From: Micromussa lordhowensis
Lineage: Eukaryota > Cnidaria > Anthozoa > Scleractinia > Lobophylliidae
Direction: 5' to 3'
Length of the DNA stretch: 64,000 nucleotides
Assembly (NCBI GenBank): GCA_964020085.1
Contig: OZ026609.1
Span: forward strand, 532,701 to 596,700
The position numbers were made by a program, and so were the translations under genes. Positions 34,797 through 64,000 of this stretch are shown here, piece by piece; within the stretch, counting starts at the first letter, position 1, and each line of letters begins with the position of its first letter. The notes under the pieces are model-generated. The model saw nothing but the letters and a program-made list of their open reading frames with translations, made no database searches and was not told the origin of the DNA.

Positions 34797-35252
34797 CAAT
34801 AAAAAAATCTCAATGAATGGGTTATTTTGGGTAGCTTGTTTCCAGGCTTTGTAGGTATTTACGGCCGCCTGAATCCATCTCGGAATCCATCTTAGAATCC
34901 ACCTCGGAATCCATCTCGGAATCCATCTTAGAATCCATCTTGGAACCATCTTAGAATCCATCTCGGAATCCATCTCGGAATCCATCTCGGAATCCATCTT
35001 GGAATCCATCTCGGAACCATCTTAGAATCCATCTTGGAATCCATCCCTGGATCAATGCTTCTTGTGGTATTCCTGGCTCTGGACAAGCATGAGCCATCTT
35101 TCTTGATGCAAAACCTAGCTATGAAGAATTGAGAAGCTTGCTCCACTCTATAGTTATTTGCGCGCGACCTCTAAACAATAGCCCTTCGGCATGACAGGTG
35201 TATTTAAACAATATTTATTTATTTACTTATTTAACCTTATTTATACACGGAT

Positions 35253-35284
<32 letters not shown>

Positions 35285-35339
35285 GCCTTAATTACATTGC
35301 TAATATACTAATCTACTACTAATTAAAACTAATAACAAC

Positions 35340-35380
<41 letters not shown>

Positions 35381-36235
35381 GTTAAATTAATCACTATCAA
35401 AAAGGAATCCCCTACAGCCGGATTTAAAACTAGCAAGTGTTTGTGCTTGCCGCAGATTGGTATGTAAGCTGTTCCACAACACTGCACCACTATAGCTGAA
35501 ACTATTTTTTTAGAAAATTGGTGCGGGGGAGTGGAAGAGCTAGTTTGCCCTCACAATTCCTAAGAGTATAGTGCTTCCCTTACAAGCTGCCTTGTTAAAA
35601 AAATTCACCTGCACAACTTCTTCGGGTGAGCAGGCCGAGTTACAGATTTTGATTTTTTTCCTTTTTTTTTAATGAGTCGCACTTATCTGCACGTGAAAAC
35701 TCGCTCGAATGGATTCACCTAACTTACATTCTGTCTGATATTGGTGGTCTCTAATTTTAAAGTTATCCTCTATGAGCTCCGTCAAGATATTTTCAATCTG
35801 GTCAGCTTTGGGCTGAACAGCGCACAGTTGTAAAAAGTTCATGGATAATTGAATTATCACGCAAGACAATTACAAGTGACGTCGCGTGCTGTTCAAAGGT
35901 GCAACTTCATCACCCGCGACTTCTAAAACACAACCGCAGAAACGCGGCCATTCTCAGAGCTATTCCGCTGTGAACTGTCGCTTCGTCCTCCTCACTGGAC
36001 GAGAATGTCTCGTAAACATTTCTGATATGCGAGCTATTTAAACAAGCGATGCACATTGTTGACTAATACCCAGGCTTTTAATGGCATTTTCGGTCGGCAC
36101 AAAAGATCGAGGCGAAAAGGATAAAGAGAAGGCTCGCATGCTCCATTGGGCATTCCAGCGACAAGGATGACTGATGGGAAGCACTGCGCAGTGACGTACA
36201 CAGGAATCAGCTTAAATTCATAAATTTTATTTGTA
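34797..36235 (-). pseudogene. Truncated inverted paralogue of the 58.9-kb membrane-protein gene
   Basis: On the minus strand this region matches 57980-59070 (+) in order: an upstream block (36060-36235), an exon-like block (35669-35869) with TELIEDNFK, then the region encoding MAHACPEPGIPQ and later WIQAAVNTYKAWKQATQNN. The match ends shortly after that, so the hydrophobic domain is lost. An ATG at 35842 gives a clean first exon with donor GTAAG, and its phase fits the next exon. The region that encodes one GWIQ in the other copy is expanded here into a 12-bp repeat. It may still be transcribed, but it cannot make the full membrane protein. Confidence 0.7.
34868..35052. repeat. 12-bp minisatellite (ATCCATCTCGGA) in the paralogue
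   Basis: About 15 units with CTCGGA, CTTAGA and CTTGGA variants, plus a few shorter units. It sits where the intact gene has a single ATGGATTCAGG, so the repeat grew out of coding sequence. Confidence 0.9.
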
Positions 36236-36239
36236 CATC

Positions 36240-37453
36240 CTAATGCTGGTGTACTAATCAAGTACAGCACATTGTATAGTACTTACGTGAATTGTGATTA
36301 TCATTGCATTATTCGTTTATATAAAGAATGTAAATTTCTAAACAAGACTAAAATCAAACCGCCGTTTTCCAACTCAAAAATTCCTGTCGAATTAATTATA
36401 AGAACGATGATGGGGGGAGGATTGGGGGTGAATTGTTAAAAGTTAATACGCGGTACATATTTAACATTACATTTTAGAAAGAAAAAAAATTATTAAAAGC
36501 AGAAACATTCCTAAAACACCCCTAAAAGTAAAAGTAAGTACATGTTGTAGGTTGCTATAATTGCCATGAATACAATATAACTACATTATCGTGACTATGA
36601 GCATGCGCAGTCACTCTTTTTTCCGAGAAACTATGAAGACACAACCTCGTTCACAGAGCCCGCGCGTTTTCGGTCAGCTGACCACACGCCCAACGCTCTG
36701 GAAAAAAAAATCGAAAACTGGACCCAACTAATCCTCTGTCTTCAAGTTACTGAAAGGTTACTGAAAGTCCGTAGAGAGAATAACCACTTTGATTGATGCT
36801 GGCTCTCTTCCGACTTGTGCCAGAGGTCTCGATTCTGGTGCTGACTAAAGGATTGCGGCCTCCCGGAACGAGTAGATTGGAGGAGGCATGGGGCGAGAGA
36901 CAGGACTGATCTCACTCACTCACAAAGCTATCACGTGCCTATCACGCTCTCGGAAAGGAAATGACTGTTAAGCTGGCTTAGTGATTATATGCAACAAACA
37001 AAATGTTCAAATCAGTGCTTTACACACAGCCCTTCTTCCTTTGTGTCTAGTCATCATTCAAATTTCTAAATTGTGGATTAAATATACATGGGACTAACAA
37101 TTTAATTCCTAGTATTATTAAAATGATCTAAAGCCCAGCTTTAAACTGACGTGCAACCCGGTTAAGTGACTTCCAGACAGCGTTGAGATGCAATCCAAAG
37201 ACACGCTGTCGTGCTTTGCTGCAGATCTCGCCAATAAAGAGAAACTATGAAAGCCACTTGTGATATAGTTTATAGTGAACACATTTATGGAATCGAGTCA
37301 GAACTTAGGCTCGATTACCAGCCGCTGTTCGGGGAGCCGCTGTTCGGGGAAGGAGCCCGCGCTCCTCCCCCGAACTCACGGCCGTCTCTTCTCGGGGAGG
37401 GTAGACCAGACACGAGAGAGCGGCGAAAATCGAGCCTGGTCAGAACTGCGACA
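36240..37453. other. Intergenic region between the paralogue and copine
   Basis: No gene seen. It contains a TAGGCTCGA-family fold-back at 37306-37441, next to the copine stop codon. The rest is unassigned AT-rich sequence. Confidence 0.55.
37306..37441. mobile_element. TAGGCTCGA fold-back MITE, copy beside copine 3' end
   Basis: Begins TAGGCTCGATTACCAGCCGC and ends with GGCGAAAATCGAGCC. The inner part CGGGGAGCCGCTGTT is tandemly doubled. A partner in opposite orientation is at 38035-38148. The two bracket the last copine exon. Confidence 0.7.
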
Positions 37454-56425
<18,972 letters not shown>

Positions 56426-57980
56426 TTCCAGAAGCTCTTGTCTCGGTGCAGAAGCTTCTGATCGGTTTGACTGCGAATTCACGCAACAAGATTAAGTCAA
56501 TCGATTGTTTGTCGACAAACTTTTCGTACGTGGTTGACGTCACTCACTGCGAGGAATATAATTTCGTAGCGCGACAATCTCCAGAGACTCGGTAAAAGGC
56601 ACTAAAAAATGTATAAACTTGTCTTTGTAATACGAAGCAACACCTCCTCGCCCACACTTTCGAAGTCGGCTAGAGACTGGGTCGACTTCAGCCAAATGCC
56701 TTCTGGGTCACCGGCCTTGACGCAGTTTTCCCGCAAAATAAACGCGATCAGTCTCCGCTATCCTAATTATTTTGTTAAAATTTTCGAGCATCGGAAAATT
56801 GCCTTGATTACAGGCAAGAAAAAAATCAAGGTACCTTGATTTCCTCTTGTTCAGATCAAACGGCCTGTTATTATCAGGAATTACCTCAATCCGTTTTTCA
56901 TTTTCGAAAAGGGAGCAATCGTTGCCGCATTGACATACGAGAACGGTATTTGATATTTGTCTTATTCAGACATTTCTATCCTATATATACATGAATAATG
57001 CAGCCAAGAATTTCAAAATGGCCTATGCAGGGAGGCTTGAATTGAAGTAAAACCTAGGTGAAGTGGTGGGAAGGGGACCCCGAGGACAGTGATTGTTTTG
57101 GGTCCCAGTGATGTAACGATTTATGTAAAAATAATATGTGAATCTGATTTATAGTGGACATGCACTTAGCTTAGTACTAAGCATTAGCTAGTTTGCAGGC
57201 ATGCCACTGACACAAAGGAAACAAATATTTCAAATGAACGTAAATTAGTTAATATTCCCAACTGGCAGGAGGCAGACTTTTCTCCGCATGCAAATGATTG
57301 TATTTTTAATAGCTTTAGTTTATTTCTGTCAATGTTTATAGGTTATTTTAAGCTTACAAATTGGTTTATTTTGTTCTTTTCTTTTTCTCCCTGCACAACT
57401 CGCCTCGACTAGCTTACGCTATATGCGAGTTGTGCATGTTCTTTCTTTTTTAAACTGTTTAATATTAATAAAGATTGAGATTGAGATTGAGATTGACCAG
57501 TTGGCTATTTACAAAGCGTGACCGAGGATTTGAACTCGGGACTACCGAGAAACAAATCCCGCTAGTGACAGAGCCGGGATCTCCGGATTACAACACCAGC
57601 GCCCTAAACCACTCGGCCACGCTGTCTCCTCAAATTTCTAACCATTTCGATTAAATGGGCAGGGAAAAGATTCTTGTTTAGGATATCAATATAAGTCTAG
57701 TGATGTCATCGTGAAAATGTAGATCTAAAACTATCCTTATGATTCTCTGCACGTTTTGCGTCATTTGGTTGTCACAATTAGCATTTTTCTACTTATTATA
57801 AATTCTACTTCCAACACTTTGTAAATAAATCAAATCTGTCGAAAAATGTCTTTAAACTTAAAAGTTTTGTCGTTTACTTAAAATTATTGACTTGCCTGCT
57901 ACTATCAAGACCCTTTGGAATAATGCAATCACAATCACAATTTACGTATGCATTACACAATACGCTTTATATGGAAAGTA
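56426..57980. other. Divergent intergenic region between copine and the membrane-protein gene
   Basis: The sequence just upstream of the copine ATG should hold its promoter and any 5' untranslated exon. I see no TATA box that I would defend. A repeat (57165-57627) occupies much of the rest. No gene seen. Confidence 0.5.
57165..57627 (-). mobile_element. tRNA-Leu/Ser-type SINE with a nested 3'-tailed insertion, copy 2
   Basis: On the minus strand the head reads TGGCCGAGTGGTTTAGGGCG (A box of class II tRNAs) and later GAGTTCAAATCCTCG (B box). The body matches 44025-44140. It is split by an insertion at about 57273-57494 that ends in (GATTGA)n and has a hairpin CTGCACAACTCG/CGAGTTGTGCA, typical of a retroposed short element. 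Confidence 0.65.
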
Positions 57981-58948
57981 CGCCAGCAAATACGTGTACA
58001 AATTAAATTCATGAATTTAGCGTATTTCCTGAGTACTTCACTGCGCAATGCCTCCTGTCACGGTACCACTTGAAAGCGCAATGGAGCATGTGAGCCTTCC
58101 CTTTATCCTTTTCGCCTTCGATCTTTTGCTCCCAACCGAAAATTTCATTAAAACCCTGGGTACGAGGAAGCACTGTACATTTTAATGGTAGCCATGCGTA
58201 TACATAGCTCGCCCAAAAAGTTTGTCTATGAGGCACCCTCGTCCAAATTGAGGCGGACGAAGCAATAATTCATAGCGCAATAGCTCTGCGGATAGGAATG
58301 GCCGCCTTGTTGGTTTCTGTGTTGTGTTGGAGAAGTCGCGCGTGATGATGTTGCACCTTTGAGCAGCACGCGACGTCACTTCTAATTGTCTTGCGTGATA
58401 CTTTAATTAGCCACGTAAAGTCTTTCAACTGTTCGCTGTTCAGCTCAAAGTTGCTCAGTCTGAAAATATCTTCACGGAGCTCATAGAGGATAACTTTAAA
58501 AGAAGAAACTCCCAATTTCAAACAGAAGGTAAGTTAGGTGAATTCATTCGTGAGAGTTTTCACGTGCAGATAAGTGCGAATCTTCGTAAAAAAAAACGTA
58601 ACAATCGAAAGCTGTGCTCTTCCAACATAAAAGATTTGCGCGAAGTAGTTGTGCTGGTGAATTTCGTAACGGGTCATCCTGTGAATTAAAAGGAAGCCGG
58701 CTTTTAATCGATTAAAAGTACTAAGGTTTAGTGAGGGGTAGTTTTTTCAGGGTATATCCATTTCAATACTGGGCCCATGATGATGGATTTGTGTACTCTT
58801 TAGAGGTTTATTGTTTAAATAGAGCAATGTCATGTCAAGAAGGGCTATTGTTTAGAGGTCGTGCGCAAATCACTACTAGGAGTGGAGACAGCTTTTCAAC
58901 TTTTTATAGCTTTATTGATTTCTTTAGGTTTTGTATCAAGCTGGAAAG
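57980..58948 (+). other. Upstream region and possible 5' exon of the membrane-protein gene
   Basis: Blocks here match 35300-36235 in inverse. An exon-like segment around 58425-58527 encodes TELIEDNFKRRNSQFQ and ends at a GTAAGT donor. The ATG that begins this exon in the paralogue is ACG here. A 4-bp insertion after the next acceptor (58928) also breaks phase with the downstream frame. The segment may be 5' untranslated exon in this copy. Confidence 0.5.
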
Positions 58949-59419
58949 ATGGCTCATGCTGGTCTAGAGCCTGGAATACCACAACAAGAAGGATGGATTC
59001 AGGCGGCCATAAATACCTGCAAAGCCTGGAAACAAGCTGCCCAAAATAACCAATTTATCTTAGCATTTTTTCTGGCCTTTTCTCCTTTCATTTTGATCTT
59101 CATGATTTTCATGTTACCGTTGCTGATCATCCTGATCTGTGCACTGAGCACTGCGCTTGTCTGTTTCCTAACAGTGTGGTTCTTCTTCGCTTGCGGACTT
59201 CCGGTCTATTTTTGCACCGCGGCATATGGCTTCTTCTTCATGATGTTCATCATATGGAGAATCGAGCCAGTGGTACATCGCATCCAGCGGTTGTATGTCA
59301 ACATCATGTCTGTCCCATCGAATTTTTACCGCGGATTTAAGAGAGGAGTCTGTAAAGTATTCACGCAGTATATCCGACAGGACTATGGTGGTGGAGCTTT
59401 GCGGTACTACTGTTTCTAA
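58949..59419 (+). CDS. Small hydrophobic membrane protein, unrecognised
   Basis: 156 residues from the ATG at 58949 (MAHAGLEPGIPQQ). Residues 1-35 are polar, residues 36-102 are almost continuously hydrophobic, and the last 54 are basic and polar with a C-terminal GGGALRYYCF. One long hydrophobic block flanked by short tails suggests a membrane hairpin. The layout recalls promethin/LDAF1 lipid-droplet proteins, but I cannot confirm homology. An AATAAA at 59528-59533 lies 110 bp past the stop. A truncated paralogue is at 34797-36235. The start is uncertain because an upstream exon may exist. Confidence 0.55.
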   Translation: MAHAGLEPGIPQQEGWIQAAINTCKAWKQAAQNNQFILAFFLAFSPFILIFMIFMLPLLIILICALSTALVCFLTVWFFFACGLPVYFCTAAYGFFFMMFIIWRIEPVVHRIQRLYVNIMSVPSNFYRGFKRGVCKVFTQYIRQDYGGGALRYYCF

Positions 59420-61340
59420 AAACACTGAGAACTGGGAACATTTATTTTTGTTTTTAACTTCACTAGGCCCCACCCCCACGTCAAATCATAAATCCCCATC
59501 ACCACCCCTGGGAAATGTACAATTTAAAATAAACCGAAAACTTTGCATAAAGTGCTGTTGTCTTCAACATCAACAGCATTTAAAAACTCATTAGATGGTT
59601 TTCACGGCGAATACCTGCAATGGAAGAGTGGGCTCACGATCGATTAACATGCTTTAATCGGGAAAAGCATAGCCCTTCCGAGTTCTACCGCTTTTTAACA
59701 TATAGCAAACCGATTGTCTATGTAGTTTTGTCTCAAGGCCTTCCTAGAATGAATGATTACTTCATGTATTATGAACTAGTAGCGGTAGAAATCCTTGAAG
59801 TGCGGTCTTTTTCTCTTTTACAAATTAACCTGCAAACTGAAATCAACTCGAAATCAGCAAGAAACAACTAGCTAAAATCAGGGAATATTATCGCTCTCCG
59901 TACTTAACACAAGTGAATGTTTGAGAAGAACAAGGAAACCTGTGGGCTCAGATTTCCACTCGCTGTTTCAAATTTTCCAGTACTTTTAGGAGTGTTTCTG
60001 CTTTGAATTATTTTCTGTTTCTATGATGTAATGTTGTAAATATGCACGGCGCATTATTATTAAGGTGGAAGACCGTTAATGTATTCATAAATAAATTAGG
60101 GTATCTAAATTAAAACGTATTTCACCAAGCCTGTAACAAAAAAGAACATATATTTTATATTATTATTCAACAAATTGTAACACTATCCAAATATGGTCAT
60201 GATTCTCTCGATATCCGTAACAGATATCCGGCGGTATACGTAGCTTCGTACGTGGGAAGAAAAAGTGAAGTGAGAAAATGTCGACAGAGAGATTTACAAG
60301 GATTTAGGCTGTTTTGTTATCAATTTGTTGAATAATAAAACAATTATCCTGCTCAATCTCGCGGAATATCGTCTGATTTTAGCCGACTCGGCATACGGCC
60401 TCGTCGGCTAAGTATCAGACGATATTCCGCGCGATTTCGCAGGATAATTGTTAAACATTTTCCGTTTCTTCCACTGACTTGTATCAGCAGGTTTCAATAA
60501 TTATCTCTATCATACAACCGGTCACTTCTTTCATTTTGTATTTACAAATTCACTGGTAAAAAGAAACAAAAAGTTGGTTTTGAAAATAACCATTTAGAAA
60601 TGACTTTCTGCTCACTGCTTATCAGGCTGACTACTAAATCAATCTCGCTGTGTTTTCAACAAAACAGGAACACTACAGGTTAACACGCTTGCTTGTGTTC
60701 TAACTTGCTCCTTATATGTACTGAATAGCGTAACTGATTTTTTATTTGAACTACTCGCGCAGCAGCTCCTCGCTATACCTACCGTGCGTGACGCGAAAAC
60801 CGCGAGAAAAAAATGGCCGCGCAAAATCCTGCGCTCCTTTACTGAGCGGTCTTCTCGCTCCCAGGATTTCGCGCGGCCATTCTTTCCCTCGCGGTTAACG
60901 GTATCGCTCGACGGACTAAGCGAGCTGAGCTACTCCTAGTCTACGCTTTACCACTATTTTCAATTGAGTGTTGAGTCTGAATAACCAGTCATGGTTATTA
61001 AATTGTTGTTCTCGAAGCTTGTTTTAGTTCAGTTGTAATACGCCGTCGTGATTTCAAGTCATGCGTATTCTTGGTCGGACCCAGACTCTACTCCGGTATC
61101 TTCAGCCGGCAGGTACGAGTACGAGTATGAGTCTCCCACTCTCAGTACATCAGGGAAATCCCTGGTGCTGATAAAATAAAACAAAACAAGACAAAAATAA
61201 CCTCTCAGTTATAATCAAACAACCAACCCGTCAGCCAGACAACACAGTACACCCATAGAAATTCACGATGGATTGAATTGCGAAACCAGAACACATAACC
61301 TTTGAGTTTCTTTTGATATCATATTATTTATGTCCTTACC
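59420..61340. other. Intergenic region with fold-backs
   Basis: No convincing gene; an 83-codon open frame at 59620-59871 has no recognisable family. Fold-backs lie near 60340-60450 (GGAATATCGTCTGAT and inverse) and 60745-60910 (AACCGCGAG and CTCGCGGTT arms around a central GCGCGGCCAT). Confidence 0.5.
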
Positions 61341-61370
61341 CAAGTCTACGGTGGCCCACAGGGGTAGTAC

Positions 61371-61672
61371 AGAAATATTTATCCCAGTACAAAAATATTT
61401 ATCCCAGTACAAAAATATTTATCCCAGTACAAAAATATTTATCCCAGTACAAAAATATTTATTCCAGTACAAAAATATTTATCCCAGTACAAAAATATTT
61501 TTCCCAGTACAAAAATATTTATCCCAGTACAAAAATATTTATCCCAGTACAAAAATATTTATCCCAGTACAAAAATATTTATTCCAGTACAAAAATATTT
61601 ATCCCAGTACAAAAATATTTTTCCCAGTACAAAAATATTTTTCCCAGTACAAAAATATTTTTCCAGTACAAA
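61371..61672. repeat. 20-bp tandem repeat, left arm
   Basis: About 15 units of ATCCCAGTACAAAAATATTT, with ATTCCAG and TTCCCAG variants in a set order. The right arm (62497-62780) mirrors it. The long open frames across it (IFIPVQKYLSQYKN repeats) are artefacts. Confidence 0.95.
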
Positions 61673-61732
61673 TAGAGAATGGGATCTATTTTCCCAGAGG
61701 TCATTGCGAGCTTCATTGGAGCACATGTGAAT

Positions 61733-62345
61733 ATGGCAGCTCCTTTCGCGGCTTAGGGAGGTGCGGTGGCCTCACGGTTAGTGCGCTCGACTCCGGAGCG
61801 AGCGCTCCGGGTTCGAGCCCTGGCTGGGGACACTGTGTCGTGTTCTTAGGCGAAACACTTAACTCTCACAGTGCCTCTCTCTACCCAGGAGTGTAAATGG
61901 GTACCGACAAATTGTTGGGGAAACCAAACAAATTGCTGGGAAGTCACCTGCGATGGACTAGCACCCCGTCCAGGAGGGGTAGAAATACTCCTAGACGCTT
62001 CGTGCTACGGAGCCACCTGGCTCGGAAGGCTCACTTTTTCGCGGCTTGTTTTCGCCATTGCTGTAGCTTCAAAATCGTGGATCCAGCTTACAGGTATTGC
62101 CCGAAATGTGGCACAGAGGTTTTCCGTGTAGCATCATCCGCAGAGTCTACTAGCAACAGCACTGAACCACCGGATTCGCTGAAGACGAGGAAATTTTCTT
62201 TGCCAAGCTTCAAGTCATACAAAGCTAAAAAGGGGTCTGAGAGAAGCTCGCTTTTTCGAGCAAAATCAACAAAGAAGACAAAGAAAAGCAAACTAGAGCC
62301 AGCAAAAGAAGTCACGATTACTGTCGGGATAATTTCACATTGTGG
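61733..62345 (+). pseudogene. Zinc-ribbon protein 5' fragment inside the palindrome
   Basis: From the ATG at 61733, MAAPFAA is cut by the SINE and resumes after it (62041 on) as CFRHCCSFKIVDPAYRYCPK, CG and so on. The two cysteine knuckles (CxxC...CPKC) form a zinc-ribbon-like module. A Ser/Lys-rich stretch follows, then KEVTITVGIIS before the opposite arm begins. I recall similar starts in uncharacterised anthozoan proteins but cannot name a function. The same start, with changes at residues 2 and 10, is present in inverse in the right arm. Confidence 0.55.
61755..62036 (+). mobile_element. tRNA-derived SINE, full-length, with 11-bp target duplication
   Basis: The best copy in the window, 282 bp. 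It has A box GGCCTCACGGTTAGTGCGC, a stem-like CTCCGGAGCGAGCGCTCCGG, B box GGTTCGAGCCC and the family body. It is flanked by TTTCGCGGCTT at 61744-61754 and 62037-62047. It inserted into the left arm of the palindrome, within the zinc-ribbon start. Confidence 0.9.
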
Positions 62346-62496
62346 GCACATTTCGGGCAATACCTGTAAGCTGGATCCACGATTTTGAAGCTACAGCAAT
62401 GGCAAAAACAAGCCGCGAAAGGAGCTGTCATATTCACATGTGCTCCAATGAAGCTCGCAATGACCTCTGGGAAAATAAATCCCATTCTCTATTTGT

Positions 62497-62780
62497 ACTG
62501 GAAAAATATTTTTGTACTGGGAAAAATATTTTTGTACTGGGATAAATATTTTTGTACTGGAATAAATATTTTTGTACTGGGATAAATATTTTTGTACTGG
62601 GATAAATATTTTTGTACTGGGATAAATATTTTTGTACTGGGATAAATATTTTTGTACTGGGAAAAATATTTTTGTACTGGGATAAATATTTTTGTACTGG
62701 AATAAATATTTTTGTACTGGGATAAATATTTTTGTACTGGGATAAATATTTTTGTACTGGGATAAATATTTCTGTACTGC
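62497..62780. repeat. 20-bp tandem repeat, right arm
   Basis: Inverse of the left arm array, about 14 units, with the same order of variant units counted from the element's end. Confidence 0.95.
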
Positions 62781-62803
62781 CCCTGTGGGCCACCGTACAA
62801 GTC

Positions 62804-64000
62804 TAAGACACCATCAACGAAATAACACTTCGCCCTCGAGTCTAAAACAACAAATCGTTAAGTAAAACCCAGATAAAGTTCTGCAATTCGTAAAGTTAGT
62901 CCTCTCAAGTCCAAGTCACACGAGACGAACTAAATTGCAATTTGAGTCGATCCAAACTGGAAAAACTCGACCGTTGGGTAAAACGTCGAACTTGATTCGA
63001 ATTCGTGTTTGTCGATCTGAATTCAGTCGGACGAACTCAATTGAGTCAAACGTCGAACTTATCATGGGCTTAATTCGCTCAGTTTAGTTCGTCTCGGGAA
63101 GTTCGATGTTTGACCAGTGGGCCGAATTCAAAAGAAGTTGCAGTGTTGCAGTGATGGGCCTCTCCTTTTGCAGCACACCCCTGTGTAGATTTACAGTTCA
63201 CCATTAAATTTTCTCCGATTCTTATTGGTTTAAATTGATCACGTGACGCGATAGTGTTCATCCGCGGAGAGACATTAGGGACCTTAGGCAATGACGACGG
63301 CGACGCCAAGGACGACGCCTAGAAAAAAATAATTTATATTTTACCGTCGAATTTCGTAGCCTGCGAAAACAGCCGTCCTTCTTCGCTCCCGGCCCGAGTG
63401 GCGTTTCGCGAGAAGGACGTCTGCGATTTACCGCCGAAAATTCCATACTGATGACGTAAGTGTGAACTTTGTAATCTTGCCTCAATCTGCAAAATAGGCA
63501 TAAATTAACATTTGCGGTTTTTTCCCCGAGGAGAGGAATGATCAGACACTTGCATTCTTTGCAGAAGAGGCGCTGAAAAGGGGGTTGTCTAGAAAACGAA
63601 GACCTAAGACCTAAGACCCAAAAACGAAGACCCCTAGAAAACGAAGACCTAGAAAACGAAGACCCCCTAGAAAACGAAGACCTAGAAAACGAAGACCCCC
63701 TAGAAAACGAAGACCTAGAAAACGAAGACCCCCTAGAAAACGAAGACCTAGAAAACGAAGACCCCCTAGAAAACGAAGACCTAGAAAACGAAGACCCCCT
63801 AGAAAACGAAGACCTAGAAAACGAAGACCTAGAAAACGAAGACCTCCTAGAAAAGGGGGAAAAGAATATCCCTTAGATGGCGAATCGAGTTTATAAATAG
63901 GTTATGCTTTACCTTCATCACAAGAACCAGAAATGTAGAAAATATTTTCCAAAATATTTTATGATCACGCAATCACCCCACGAGTGTAGATTAACTTTTG
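62804..64000. other. No gene seen; repeat at the end
   Basis: The region contains diffuse repeats of TTCGAACTT/GAGTCGA words at 62900-63110 and a possible MITE edge near 63275 (GGGACCTTAGGCAATGACGA). A minisatellite lies at 63589-63850. Confidence 0.5.
63589..63850. repeat. Composite 33-bp minisatellite
   Basis: The 15-bp CTAGAAAACGAAGAC alternates with an 18-bp form that carries extra Cs (CTAGAAAACGAAGACCCC), making a 33-bp higher-order unit repeated about six times. Degenerate AAGACCTAAGACC units lie at the left edge. Confidence 0.9.

Larger units (their letters stand above)
61347..62797. mobile_element. Large palindromic element with iterated 20-bp arms
   Basis: Ends read TACGGTGGCCCACAGGGG and its exact inverse, flanked by the 6-bp repeat CAAGTC (61341-61346, 62798-62803). 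Each arm continues with about 15 copies of the 20-bp unit ATCCCAGTACAAAAATATTT, then about 160 bp of inverted unique sequence. That unique sequence includes an ATG and the first codons of a zinc-ribbon protein. The single-copy centre is about 62114-62340. A SINE interrupts the left arm. No transposase is present. The superfamily is unclear to me. Confidence 0.8.

Noticed and set aside
56426..56482. Copine start upstream of 56425
   Set aside because: The open frame begins with GTG. The ATG at 56425 gives the conserved copine N-terminus and the usual family length.
57525..57627. A functional tRNA gene at 57.5 kb
   Set aside because: It has class II-like A and B boxes but no consistent cloverleaf, and it belongs to a longer dispersed repeat also found at 44 kb, so I call it a SINE.
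59620..59871. Separate gene after the membrane-protein gene
   Set aside because: The 83-codon frame has no family, lies past the AATAAA at 59528 and has no splice partners that I can see.
61313..62800. Open frames reading IFIPVQKYLSQYKN-type repeats on both strands
   Set aside because: Translation of the 20-bp iterons in the palindrome arms; the same words appear in several frames.

Overview
This is a stretch of eukaryotic nuclear DNA from an animal, most likely an anthozoan cnidarian and plausibly a stony coral. Genes have many small exons with GT-AG introns. Laminin, copine and the N-glycan enzyme ALG12 are all recognisable. Introns and gaps are packed with tRNA-derived SINEs, fold-back MITEs, a Penelope-like element, an ISL2EU-type DNA transposon and long satellites. 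The species call is an inference from gene and repeat style. All multi-exon models below were assembled by reading splice sites and checking that the phases agree from exon to exon.

Layout. 445-6965 (+): the last seven exons of a laminin beta-like chain; the gene starts outside the window. 10530-20759 (+): a complete six-exon gene for a 341-residue single-pass membrane protein with a signal peptide, two cysteine-rich modules (the second EGF-like), one transmembrane helix and a tail with tyrosine and polyproline motifs. Its third intron holds a Penelope-like retroelement (13009-16317) with an inverted partial copy and a hammerhead-like motif. 22195-27186: about 5 kb of an 8-bp satellite. 27790-34298 (+): complete nine-exon ALG12, 489 residues. 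37454-56425 (-): complete copine gene, 16 exons in the mature mRNA, 536 residues, with a tandem pair of interchangeable exons in the second C2 domain. A nested ISL2EU-type transposon (40314-43914) sits in one of its introns. 58949-59419 (+): a small hydrophobic membrane protein. A truncated inverted paralogue of it lies at 34797-36235 on the other side of copine. 61347-62797: a large palindromic element whose arms are built from a 20-bp repeat and carry the start of a zinc-ribbon gene.

The host genes do not form a pathway or operon. ALG12 acts in the ER lumen on the lipid-linked oligosaccharide, laminin in the basement membrane, and copine at membranes in response to calcium. The receptor-like protein and the small hydrophobic protein have no function I can name. 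The most unusual points are the copine exon pair, the receptor-like gene with its adaptor-binding tail, the indel-free octamer array, the inverted paralogues around copine, and several transposons in which the way they were disabled can be read directly.
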